Positions 45,992 to 54,024 of a stretch of 64,000 nt of DNA are shown here, in pieces (positions within the stretch are counted from its first letter, which is position 1; every line of letters starts with the position of its first letter). A program made the translations under genes and the position numbers. Source of the DNA: Ferruginibacter sp. (GTDB taxonomy: Bacteria; Bacteroidota; Bacteroidia; Chitinophagales; Chitinophagaceae); the NCBI GenBank assembly GCA_014379905.1, contig JACMKX010000065.1, forward strand, positions 62,001-126,000. The letters run 5' to 3'. Under the pieces are notes generated by a model. It was not told where the DNA came from, did no database searches, and saw only the letters and a program-made list of their open reading frames with translations.

Positions 45992-46753
45992 ATGAAAATA
46001 GCCAGGTCTTTTGTTGGATTCATCTTTAGCATATATGCTTTTGCGGTTTTCCTGCTTATTATGTTCCTTATTTTTCCATTTATTATTATAGCTTCTTTTT
46101 TCGGTAGGGAAACAGGCGGAAACATCATATATATATTATGCCGTTTTTGGGCAGATGCCTGTTTACTGCTCTGGGGCATTCGCCATAAAAACCTTTACGA
46201 AGCCCCGCACGACCCTTCCCATCCCTGTATTTTTGTGTTTAACCATATTTCTTACATAGATATACCTATACTAATGGCCGCTTTTCGCTACCAGCATATA
46301 AGGGTACTGGGTAAGGCAGAGATGACCAAAATTCCCATTTTTGGTTTTATATATAAAAACGCAGTAGTAACTGTAGACAGGAGTAATGCGGCCAACAGGG
46401 CAAAAAGTGTCATGATCTTAAAATCGGTGATAAAGAAAAATATATCCGTGGTGCTGGCTCCTGAAGGCACATTTAATTTGAGCCATCAGCCGCTCAAGGA
46501 ATTTTATGATGGGGCTTTCAGGATAGCCATTGAAACACAAACGCCCATAAAACCAGTTATTTTTTTAGATGCCTATAACAGGCTTCATTACAGGTCCGTT
46601 TTTTCTTTAACACCTGGCAGGTCAAGGGCAATTTACCTGGAAGAAATAAAAACAGCCGGTTTACACGCGGCAGATACATCCGCTCTTAAACAAAAAGTAT
46701 ATGAGGCAATGGAAGCTGCTTTAATAAAACACAAAGCTTCCTGGATACAATAA
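45992..46753 (+). CDS. plsC: 1-acyl-sn-glycerol-3-phosphate acyltransferase (PlsC family)
   Basis: A 253-residue membrane acyltransferase that makes phosphatidic acid from lysophosphatidic acid. Two N-terminal helices are followed by the family motifs FVFNHISYIDIPIL (NHxxxxD type), GFIYKNAVVTVDRS and LAPEGTFNLS (the EGT block). The start at 45992 is chosen because it sits just after the -7 box and begins a normal N-terminus; a frame open from 45905 adds residues without support. The stop overlaps the priA start as TAATG. Confidence 0.9.
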   Translation: MKIARSFVGFIFSIYAFAVFLLIMFLIFPFIIIASFFGRETGGNIIYILCRFWADACLLLWGIRHKNLYEAPHDPSHPCIFVFNHISYIDIPILMAAFRYQHIRVLGKAEMTKIPIFGFIYKNAVVTVDRSNAANRAKSVMILKSVIKKNISVVLAPEGTFNLSHQPLKEFYDGAFRIAIETQTPIKPVIFLDAYNRLHYRSVFSLTPGRSRAIYLEEIKTAGLHAADTSALKQKVYEAMEAALIKHKASWIQ

Positions 46754-49230
46754 TGGCAACAGGAGAAGGCATATTATTTCAAGAAGCGGAGGCAACCCAC
46801 TGGGCACTTATTATATTGCCGCTTGCTTTGCCCGTGGTATATACCTATGCCTTGCCTGCGCATTTGCTCGGTAAAGCCTTGCCGGGCTGCCGGGCAGAAG
46901 TTGTATTTGGCAAAAATAAAAAATATGCCGGGATCATAAAATCTATCACTACCCAAAAACCTGTATACCCCACCAAGTTTATTCAAAATGTGTTGGACGA
47001 TGCGCCACTATTGTATCACCAGCAATTGGCTTTATGGGAATGGATAAGCCGGTACTACATGTGTACCGAAGGAGAAGTGATGGCTGCTGCATTGCCTGCT
47101 AATTTTAAACTGAGCAGTGAAACGATTTTAATTTTTAACGAAGAAGCCGGGGATGATTTTTCTCATTTAAGTGACGATGAGTTTGTTGTTGCAGAAGCAT
47201 TGTTGTTAAAGAAACAACTGCAGTTAACAGAAGTACAACAAATATTAGATGCTACACATGTATATCCTGTAATAAAAAAACTGATTGATAAAAATGTTTG
47301 TTTTATCTGGGAAGAACTTAGTGAACGCTACAAGATCAAAAAAGAAAATTATGTATTGCTGCATCCGGACTTTTCTACAGACGATGCTTTAAGCCAATTA
47401 TTAAATGAGTGGACAAGAGCGCCCAAACAGATGGAATTGTTACTGGCTTTTCTTCATCTTCAAAAAACGGAAGGCGAAGTAACACAGCCGGCCCTGCTAA
47501 ACAAATCGGGTGCTACAGTTGCACAATTAAAAGGATTGGCAGAGAAAGGAATATTGCTCGTGGAGAAGAGAGCCGTAGATCGTATCCGCACTTTACCAAA
47601 ATCAGTAAAGGTAGATTTTGAGCTCAGTGCAAAGCAACAGCTATGCCTCGATGATGTTCGCAATCAGTTTACCCAAAAAAATGTGTGCCTGCTGCATGGA
47701 GTAACAGGGAGTGGCAAAACGCAGCTGTATATTAAACTGATCGAAGAAAGTTTCAGTGCAGGTAAGCAGGTGCTTTACCTGTTACCCGAAATTGCATTGA
47801 CGGCCCAGGTTATCCGCCGTTTACAAAAACATTTTGGCGGCAATATCGCCATCTACCATTCCAAATTCAATAACCAGGAAAGAATAGAATTGTGGAATAA
47901 AATAAGAACGGGGGAAGTGAAGATTGTATTAGGTGCACGCAGTGCGCTTTTGCTGCCCTTTAAAGAACTTGGATTGATCATAGTGGATGAAGAGCATGAT
48001 TCATCGTACAAGCAGCAGGATCCTGCTCCCAGGTACAATGCAAGAGATGTAGCTATCTATTATTCAGCTTTGTTCGGGGCAAAAGTTTTATTAGGCAGTG
48101 CTACACCTTCCCTGGAGAGTTATTTTAATGCACAGCAAAATAAATATGGACTGGTTTACCTGGATGAACGATATGGAGGCATTGAATTGCCGGCCATAGA
48201 AATTGTGAATACAAGGCAGGTGGCGAAAAAGGGTAAAGTGATGATCAGCCCGCAATTAAAAGAAGCTATGCAACAAGCTTTTGATAACGACAGGCAGGTG
48301 ATCCTCTTTCAAAACCGGCGGGGCTATAATCCTTACCTTATCTGTAGTGCCTGTGGTTATATTCCGCAATGCACGCATTGTGATGTGTCGCTCACCCTGC
48401 ACAAATACAGCAATAAATTGCATTGTCATTATTGCGGGAGTACCTATCCAAAATTAGTGTCATGCCCCGCTTGCGGCAGTAATGACTGGCTGGAGAAAAA
48501 TTTTGGGACAGAAAAAATTGAAGAACAACTGGAGGAGGATTTTTCAAAAAACAGGATCGCCAGGATGGATGTGGACAGTGTACGGGGAAAAACGGCTCAT
48601 GATAACCTGATACAGCTATTTGAACAACATCGTATTGATGTGTTGGTAGGAACGCAAATGGTGGTAAAAGGATTGGATTTTGATAAAGTAAGCCTGGTGG
48701 GTATATTGGATGCGGACGGATTATTAAGTTTTGCAGATTTCAGGGCAAACGAAAGGGCATTTCAATTAATGGAACAGGTAAGTGGCCGTGCCGGTCGCAA
48801 GCATGCACAGGGAAAGGTATTGATACAGGCCATGAATGTGCAACACCCGGTGCTGCAATTGGTACAGCAACACGATTATGAAAAATTCTATCAGTACGAA
48901 ATCGCAAACCGGAAAGAGTTTTTCTATCCCCCCTTTAGCCGTATTGTAATGCTGACCTTAAAACACAGGGATAAAGCAATTGTATCGGCGGCTGCCGATA
49001 AACTGGCAATGTTATTACGACAAGATCTCAAAGATTTGGTTATCGGCCCTGCGGCGCCTGTTATTGGCAGGCTACGCAATCAGTATTTAATGGAGATCAT
49101 GCTCAAATTGCCCAAAGAACCGGGGATGAGCATGACCTATAAAAATGTTATCCGCAATCATATAAATTTAATGATCAGTGAAAAGCTCTATAAAGCGGTG
49201 CACGTGATTGCTGATGTGGATGCTAATTAA
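46753..49230 (+). CDS. priA: Primosomal protein N', replication restart helicase
   Basis: An 825-residue PriA. It has an N-terminal DNA-binding domain (PVVYTYALPAHLLGKALPGC), helicase motifs (GVTGSGKTQLY, DEEH, GSATPSLESY, QNRRGYNPYLIC) and the paired zinc-binding cysteines CSACGYIPQCTHCD and CHYCGSTYPKLVSCPACGS. GTQMVVKGLDFDKVSLVGILDAD and QVSGRAGR complete the set. Translation is coupled to plsC through a TAATG overlap. Confidence 0.97.
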   Translation: MATGEGILFQEAEATHWALIILPLALPVVYTYALPAHLLGKALPGCRAEVVFGKNKKYAGIIKSITTQKPVYPTKFIQNVLDDAPLLYHQQLALWEWISRYYMCTEGEVMAAALPANFKLSSETILIFNEEAGDDFSHLSDDEFVVAEALLLKKQLQLTEVQQILDATHVYPVIKKLIDKNVCFIWEELSERYKIKKENYVLLHPDFSTDDALSQLLNEWTRAPKQMELLLAFLHLQKTEGEVTQPALLNKSGATVAQLKGLAEKGILLVEKRAVDRIRTLPKSVKVDFELSAKQQLCLDDVRNQFTQKNVCLLHGVTGSGKTQLYIKLIEESFSAGKQVLYLLPEIALTAQVIRRLQKHFGGNIAIYHSKFNNQERIELWNKIRTGEVKIVLGARSALLLPFKELGLIIVDEEHDSSYKQQDPAPRYNARDVAIYYSALFGAKVLLGSATPSLESYFNAQQNKYGLVYLDERYGGIELPAIEIVNTRQVAKKGKVMISPQLKEAMQQAFDNDRQVILFQNRRGYNPYLICSACGYIPQCTHCDVSLTLHKYSNKLHCHYCGSTYPKLVSCPACGSNDWLEKNFGTEKIEEQLEEDFSKNRIARMDVDSVRGKTAHDNLIQLFEQHRIDVLVGTQMVVKGLDFDKVSLVGILDADGLLSFADFRANERAFQLMEQVSGRAGRKHAQGKVLIQAMNVQHPVLQLVQQHDYEKFYQYEIANRKEFFYPPFSRIVMLTLKHRDKAIVSAAADKLAMLLRQDLKDLVIGPAAPVIGRLRNQYLMEIMLKLPKEPGMSMTYKNVIRNHINLMISEKLYKAVHVIADVDAN

Positions 49231-49311
49231 TTGGCTAATTCGATAATTTGCTAGTGTGCTAATTTTTCAGCGATGTAATTAATTTAAAATAGGAAGCCTA
49301 AAATATTTGCA

Positions 49312-50343
49312 ATGAATATTGAGAAAAATTTTTCCTTAAAAAAATACAACACATTCGGTATAGATGTATCAGCAAGATATTTTTCAAAATTTAATACCGT
49401 CACGGAATTAGAAGAATGCCTCAGATTTAATCAACCTTCAACATTCAACCTTCAGTCACAAACCCTCATCCTCGGCGGCGGAAGTAATATTCTCTTTACA
49501 AAAGATGTTGACGGCCTGGTGTTGAAAAATGAATTAAAAGGTATTGAATTAATAAAGGAAGATGCCGATCATGTTTATTTAAAAGCAGCGGCAGGTGAGA
49601 ACTGGCACAGCTTCGTGGAATATTGTATTCAGAAAAACCTGGCAGGAGTGGAGAATTTATCTTTGATACCCGGCAATGTTGGCGCCAGTCCTATGCAAAA
49701 TATCGGCGCTTATGGTGTGGAGATAAAAGATGTGTTTCATTCGCTGGAAGCATTTCACATAGCCGATAAAAAGATAGTGGAGTTTGGTTTAGCCGATTGT
49801 GAATTTGGTTACAGGGAAAGCGTATTTAAAGAAAAATATAAAAACCAGTTTATTATAACATCAGTTACCTACAAGCTTAATAAGCAGCCACAATTTCATG
49901 TTTCGTATGGCGCTATACAACAGGAATTGGATACAATGGGTATAAAGGATTTGAGCATTGCAAATATTGCTGCTGCAGTTATTCGCATTCGCAGCAGCAA
50001 ATTACCCGATCCGGCTGCTATAGGAAATGCAGGCAGTTTTTTTAAAAATCCTGAGATTGAAAATGAGCGCTTCTTTCAACTTAAAAATGATTTCCCATCC
50101 ATTGTTGGGCATGATCTTAACAACGGCAAAACAAAACTTGCTGCCGGCTGGCTCATTGAGCAATGCGGTTGGAAAGGATACCGCAAGGGAGATGCAGGTT
50201 GCCATGCCAAACAGGCATTGGTATTGGTAAACTATGGCCAGGCAAAAGGAAATGAAATTTATGATCTGAGTACTGACATCATTGCATCTGTAAAAGAAAA
50301 GTTTGCAGTAGCGTTGCAAAGGGAAGTGAATATTATTTTATAA
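49312..50343 (+). CDS. murB: UDP-N-acetylenolpyruvoylglucosamine reductase
   Basis: A 343-residue FAD enzyme that makes UDP-MurNAc in peptidoglycan synthesis. Motifs are LKKYNTFGIDVSARYF, LGGGSNILFTKDVDGLVL, GNVGASPMQNIGAYGVE, FGYRESVFKEKY and GNAGSFFKNPEI, with AAGWLIEQCGWKGYRKGDAG near the end. Just before LGGGSN there is an unusual segment NQPSTFNLQSQT encoded by a TCAACCTTCAACATTCAACC type slipped repeat. The start follows a TTTG box by a few bases, so the message is probably near-leaderless. Confidence 0.95.
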   Translation: MNIEKNFSLKKYNTFGIDVSARYFSKFNTVTELEECLRFNQPSTFNLQSQTLILGGGSNILFTKDVDGLVLKNELKGIELIKEDADHVYLKAAAGENWHSFVEYCIQKNLAGVENLSLIPGNVGASPMQNIGAYGVEIKDVFHSLEAFHIADKKIVEFGLADCEFGYRESVFKEKYKNQFIITSVTYKLNKQPQFHVSYGAIQQELDTMGIKDLSIANIAAAVIRIRSSKLPDPAAIGNAGSFFKNPEIENERFFQLKNDFPSIVGHDLNNGKTKLAAGWLIEQCGWKGYRKGDAGCHAKQALVLVNYGQAKGNEIYDLSTDIIASVKEKFAVALQREVNIIL

Positions 50344-50458
50344 CAAGAACCTGACTGCCTGCAGGTTTTAGTCACGAATTGCACGAATTAATGCTGGGGT
50401 CGGGACCGAAGGTCACACCCATATAGAATAATAACACGAATTCCAGGCACGAGTTCCA

Positions 50459-50502
50459 CGAATCAAAAAGCTGTCCCTGTTGAGGGACAGCTTTTTGATT
50501 CG
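50459..50502. terminator. Bidirectional terminator between murB and the MoxR-type gene
   Basis: A perfect 20-bp stem (CGAATCAAAAAGCTGTCCCT and its complement) with a GTTG loop lies between two convergent genes, with A and T runs on the two sides. The preceding 90 bases contain three CACGAATT/CACGAGTT-type slipped repeats. Confidence 0.9.
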
Positions 50503-50537
50503 GATGAATTATGAATTATTCCTTATTAAATTATACA

Positions 50538-52067
50538 TTAATTATAGTCTTCTTCATTAAAATCTTCTTCGTCAAACTGCTGAGTGCCAATATTCAGCAT
50601 ACTGCCCATCAGGTCTTTAAATTCTATTTTTCCGTCAATTACTTTCTTACTGATAAGGGAATAGGCAGATAAGCCGTGCAATACCAGTTCCATCAGCAGG
50701 GCTATTTCCTTTTCATTATCGTTCTTGAAATATTTTGTTACCAAAGCATGCAGGCCATTCACTTTATAAAGCGACTGAATTTTATCTTCATCTGTTGTTT
50801 CTAAAAATAGGTTTAAACTATTGCCTCCATCAAACCAGCTAATAACAGCTTTGTAGGGATTTTCTTCAGCCTTAGTACTCCCGGTTTTTCTCTTCTTAAA
50901 AGTTTCCGGGTTTGGGAAATACTGTATAAACTGTGTGCGGATAGAACGTTCCACCAAATTCAAAGCCACCTGGTAAGGGCCTTCCTGTTCACCTTCGTAC
51001 ACCAGTTCTATCTTTCCTGTAATGGAAGGAATAATACCGGTAAGATCACTGATCCACACCTGTGTAGCTTTTTCATTATTAATGATAGCCCTTCTTTCTG
51101 CAGCGCTCACTGCATTTTCGTAAGCAGCTATGGTGAGCCTCGCACTTACGCCACTTTTTTTGTCCACCAATTCACTTTCCCTGGCTTCAAAAGCAACCTG
51201 TTCAATTAATCTTTTGATAAGATCACTGATGGCTACTTTATCTTTTTGCGCATCAATGATATTAGCTTCCTGTTCTGTTATACTTAATGCCGTCTCCAGG
51301 GTTTTAGGATAGTGTGTTAATATCTGGCTTTCTATCCTGTCTTTCAATGGTGTAACAATACTGCCCCGGTTGGTATAGTCTTCGGGGTTGGCCGTAAATA
51401 CAAACATAACGTCCAGGGGTAAACGTAATTTAAATCCACGGATCTGCAAATCTCCTTCTTCCAGGATATTAAACAACGATACCTGGATCCGTGCCTGCAG
51501 ATCGGGTAATTCATTTATTACAAATATGCAACGGTTACTTCTTGGAATGATTCCATAGTGCAATACATTTTCATCTGCAAAACTTAATTTGAGATTGGCT
51601 GCTTTTATGGGATCAATATCACCTATAAGGTCTGCAACACTCACATCGGGTGTAGCCAGTTTTTCGCCATAACGTTTGCTGCGATGAAGCCATTCAACAG
51701 GGGTATCCTCTCCTTGGGATGCAATAAGGTTTACTGCATATTTAGAAATAGGATTCAAGGGGTCATCATTGATTTCGCTTCCTGCAACAATAGGAATATA
51801 TTCATCCAGCAGGTCGGTCATCTGCCTGGCCATGCGGGTTTTTGCCTGGCCACGCAAGCCGAGAAATAAAATGTTGTGCCTGCTCAGTAAGGCTCTTTCG
51901 GTATCCGGGATAACAGAATCTTCGTAACCTACAATGCCGGGAAAAGGATTTTCTTTTGCTGTTATTTTTTTAATGAGGTTATTTCTTATTTCATCTTTAA
52001 TAGAAATTGAAATGTATCCGCTCTTTTTAAGTTCGCCTAAGGTTTTTGCCATCTCTCTTTTTGCCAT
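50538..52067 (-). CDS. MoxR/ChlI-type AAA+ ATPase
   Basis: A 509-residue ATPase related to MoxR and magnesium-chelatase ChlI subunits. The P-loop is GLRGQAKTRM (GxxGxxKT) and the Walker B region reads CIFVINELPDL, with asparagine where aspartate is usual; sensor and finger regions are FTANPEDYTNRG and PLKDRIESQI. The C-terminal 150 residues end in an acidic tail (DEEDFNEEDYN). It works with the VWA protein at 52667 as a chaperone-like pair, as MoxR-VWA and ChlI-ChlD pairs do. A GxxExxY gene and a palindrome separate the two genes here. Confidence 0.82.
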   Translation of the reverse strand: MAKREMAKTLGELKKSGYISISIKDEIRNNLIKKITAKENPFPGIVGYEDSVIPDTERALLSRHNILFLGLRGQAKTRMARQMTDLLDEYIPIVAGSEINDDPLNPISKYAVNLIASQGEDTPVEWLHRSKRYGEKLATPDVSVADLIGDIDPIKAANLKLSFADENVLHYGIIPRSNRCIFVINELPDLQARIQVSLFNILEEGDLQIRGFKLRLPLDVMFVFTANPEDYTNRGSIVTPLKDRIESQILTHYPKTLETALSITEQEANIIDAQKDKVAISDLIKRLIEQVAFEARESELVDKKSGVSARLTIAAYENAVSAAERRAIINNEKATQVWISDLTGIIPSITGKIELVYEGEQEGPYQVALNLVERSIRTQFIQYFPNPETFKKRKTGSTKAEENPYKAVISWFDGGNSLNLFLETTDEDKIQSLYKVNGLHALVTKYFKNDNEKEIALLMELVLHGLSAYSLISKKVIDGKIEFKDLMGSMLNIGTQQFDEEDFNEEDYN

Positions 52068-52080
52068 ATTATTTTTTTTT

Positions 52081-52187
52081 GCCGTTCAGACGTGAAGACG
52101 TTTTGATGCAGCCTGTTCAAGAATTAGTTTATATTTTTATTTAAGTTAAACTGTTTTAATAGCCAGGCGCCTACACGCCTCAACGGC
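52081..52187. repeat. 107-base palindromic element next to the GxxExxY gene
   Basis: The arms GCCGTTCAGACGTGAAGACG (52081-52100) and CGCCTACACGCCTCAACGGC (52168-52187) are inverted repeats matching at 16 of 20 positions. They enclose about 67 bases with no gene. The element ends 14 bases upstream of the ATPase start at 52067. Its end GCCGTTCAG is shared exactly with the kup leader element at 19689. Confidence 0.75.
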
Positions 52188-52188
52188 T

Positions 52189-52584
52189 TTAATATTTTTG
52201 TATGCAATATCTACGCATGCCGTCTTTAATTAACGCGCTATTAAAATTTATAATAAAACCAACATGAAGGTTAGCCAATTTTAAGTGACTTAATATTTGC
52301 GCCTGCCATATTGGATTAACGTTATCTATTGCTTTTAACTCACAAATAATGATATTGTCTACGAGCACATCCATTTGTAGCCCTTCGTCAAAAACCAAAC
52401 CATCATAATTGAATGGCAATTTGACTTGCATTTTAAACGGAATATCTTTCTTTTTTAATTCATGACAAAAGCACGCTTCATAAATTTTTTCGGGTAAACC
52501 AGGTCCTAATTCTTTATGCACCCGATATGCGCAATCCTTGATTTCTTTACACAGAACATCTTCAATTTCATTCAGCGTATACAT
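52189..52584 (-). CDS. GxxExxY protein
   Basis: A 131-residue protein of the small GxxExxY family. The signature is GLPEKIYEACFCHEL, and the C-terminal half has MDVLVDNIIICELKAIDNVNP, which carries the D-(x)-E-x-K pattern of a nuclease-like fold, and GFIINFNSALIKDGMRR. Members occur in many Bacteroidota as solitary genes, often at repeats, and their function is not established. It is inserted between the VWA gene and its ATPase partner, directly beside a 107-base palindromic element, which suggests insertion of a gene-plus-repeat cassette. Confidence 0.88.
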   Translation of the reverse strand: MYTLNEIEDVLCKEIKDCAYRVHKELGPGLPEKIYEACFCHELKKKDIPFKMQVKLPFNYDGLVFDEGLQMDVLVDNIIICELKAIDNVNPIWQAQILSHLKLANLHVGFIINFNSALIKDGMRRYCIQKY

Positions 52585-52666
52585 AAATGGGAATTTAAGG
52601 TTATAAAAGTCTACTTAACTATTCAAATAACCATGTGATTATTCCCGCCTTTCCGGCCCGGTATTT

Positions 52667-53764
52667 TTAAAACACCGTCTTACTCCTCCCACTTTCAAAG
52701 TCCTTGAATATAAATGCACCCAGTTTATCCAGCGAAGCAAAAAATGCTTTTCCATTATTAGTCTCCGTAAATTCCTGCACAAACTTTTGCAGGTAAGGGT
52801 CGCTGGCAATCATAAACGTAGTAATGGGGATCTTTAGTTTTTTGCATTGCGTAGCCAAACTCATGCAACGGTTCAATATTTTCCTGTCTACCCCAAAACT
52901 ATTTTTGTAATATTTGTTGCCTACTTTCAGGCAGGTGGGTTTACCATCTGTTATCATAAAGATCTGCTTGTTGGGATTTCTTCTCCTGCGTAATATATCC
53001 ATTGCCAGTTCCAGCCCGGCAACCGTATTGGTATGATAGGGCCCTACCTGCAAATAGGGAAGGTCTTTTACTTCAATGGTCCAGGCGTCATTACCAAACA
53101 CCACTATATCCAATGTGTCTTTTGGATATTTTGTTTTGATCAATTCACTAAGGGCCATCGCTACTTTTTTCGCCGGCGTAATGCGATCTTCTCCATATAG
53201 AATCATGGAATGCGAAATATCAATCATGAGTACAGTAGATGTTTGCGCCTTAAAATCTGTCTCTCTTATTTCCAGGTCGTCTTCATACATTTTAAAGCTA
53301 TCAATACCATGATTGATCTGGGCATTGCGGATGCTGTTGGTAAAATCAATTTGCTCCATGGTATCCCCAAACTGGAAAGGCCTGGTTTCAGGATTGATCT
53401 CATCGCCGCCGCCTGGTTTGAATGTATGATGATTTCCCTGCCTTGTTTTTTTAAGTTTGCCAAAAATTTCTTCCAGACTTTTTTTACGGATCCCCTGTTC
53501 GGTTTTCGGAGAAATCTTTATGGAACCATCCTGTGCATCTTCCTTGATATAACCTTTATTCTTCAGGTCTTCTAAAAAATCGCCCATGCCATAATCATCA
53601 TCGGTCAGTTTATATTCCTTGTCCAGTTCATTCATCCACTGCATGGCTTCATTAAAGTCGCCGCTGGTATAAGTAAGTAATTGTAAAAAAATATCCAGCA
53701 ACTGCTCAAATTTCGATTGGGCATTATCTGCAGGATTATATTTTGAGAAGTTAAAACCGAGCAT
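52667..53764 (-). CDS. VWA-domain protein, partner of the MoxR-type ATPase
   Basis: A 365-residue protein with a helical N-terminal half and a C-terminal von Willebrand A domain. The metal-ion site is visible as MIDISHSM (DxSxS), a threonine in YHTNTVAG, and MITDGKPT. No signal peptide or membrane helix is present, so it is cytoplasmic. Together with the ATPase at 50538 it forms a MoxR-VWA-like or ChlD/ChlI-like pair that may insert metal or remodel a target complex. The target is unknown. Confidence 0.85.
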   Translation of the reverse strand: MLGFNFSKYNPADNAQSKFEQLLDIFLQLLTYTSGDFNEAMQWMNELDKEYKLTDDDYGMGDFLEDLKNKGYIKEDAQDGSIKISPKTEQGIRKKSLEEIFGKLKKTRQGNHHTFKPGGGDEINPETRPFQFGDTMEQIDFTNSIRNAQINHGIDSFKMYEDDLEIRETDFKAQTSTVLMIDISHSMILYGEDRITPAKKVAMALSELIKTKYPKDTLDIVVFGNDAWTIEVKDLPYLQVGPYHTNTVAGLELAMDILRRRRNPNKQIFMITDGKPTCLKVGNKYYKNSFGVDRKILNRCMSLATQCKKLKIPITTFMIASDPYLQKFVQEFTETNNGKAFFASLDKLGAFIFKDFESGRSKTVF

Positions 53765-53819
53765 GGGTGGCGTTTTAGGTGGTGAAGATTTTTAAACAGG
53801 ATGGAGACGCTAAATTCGG

Positions 53820-53908
53820 GATCCTTGATACTGGATGCTGGCAGAGATCTGCCGGGTTGAAAGCTTTTGCATCTTCTCATCTGCTTCCAGTATCTAGTAT
53901 CGAGGATC
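53820..53908. repeat. 89-base imperfect palindrome upstream of the VWA gene
   Basis: GATCCTTGATACTGGATGCTGG (53820-53841) is inverted at 53887-53908, with 19 of 22 positions matching. The 45 bases between the arms have no gene. It would form a stem in the 5' leader of the VWA transcript. Confidence 0.75.
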
Positions 53909-53985
53909 GGCATCCGGCAAACCGGTGTTTAAACATGTAATTTACGAAACAATTATTCCTTTTGGTTGTCTTCGGTTGTTAAATA

Positions 53986-54014
53986 AAAAAGCCTGCATTA
54001 TTTGCAGGCTTTTT
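53986..54014. terminator. Intrinsic terminator after the DUF2723 gene
   Basis: AAAAAGCCTGCA and TGCAGGCTTTTT form a perfect 12-bp stem with a 5-base loop. It follows the DUF2723 stop by about 10 bases on the minus strand. Confidence 0.88.
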
Positions 54015-54024
54015 ATAAAACAAA

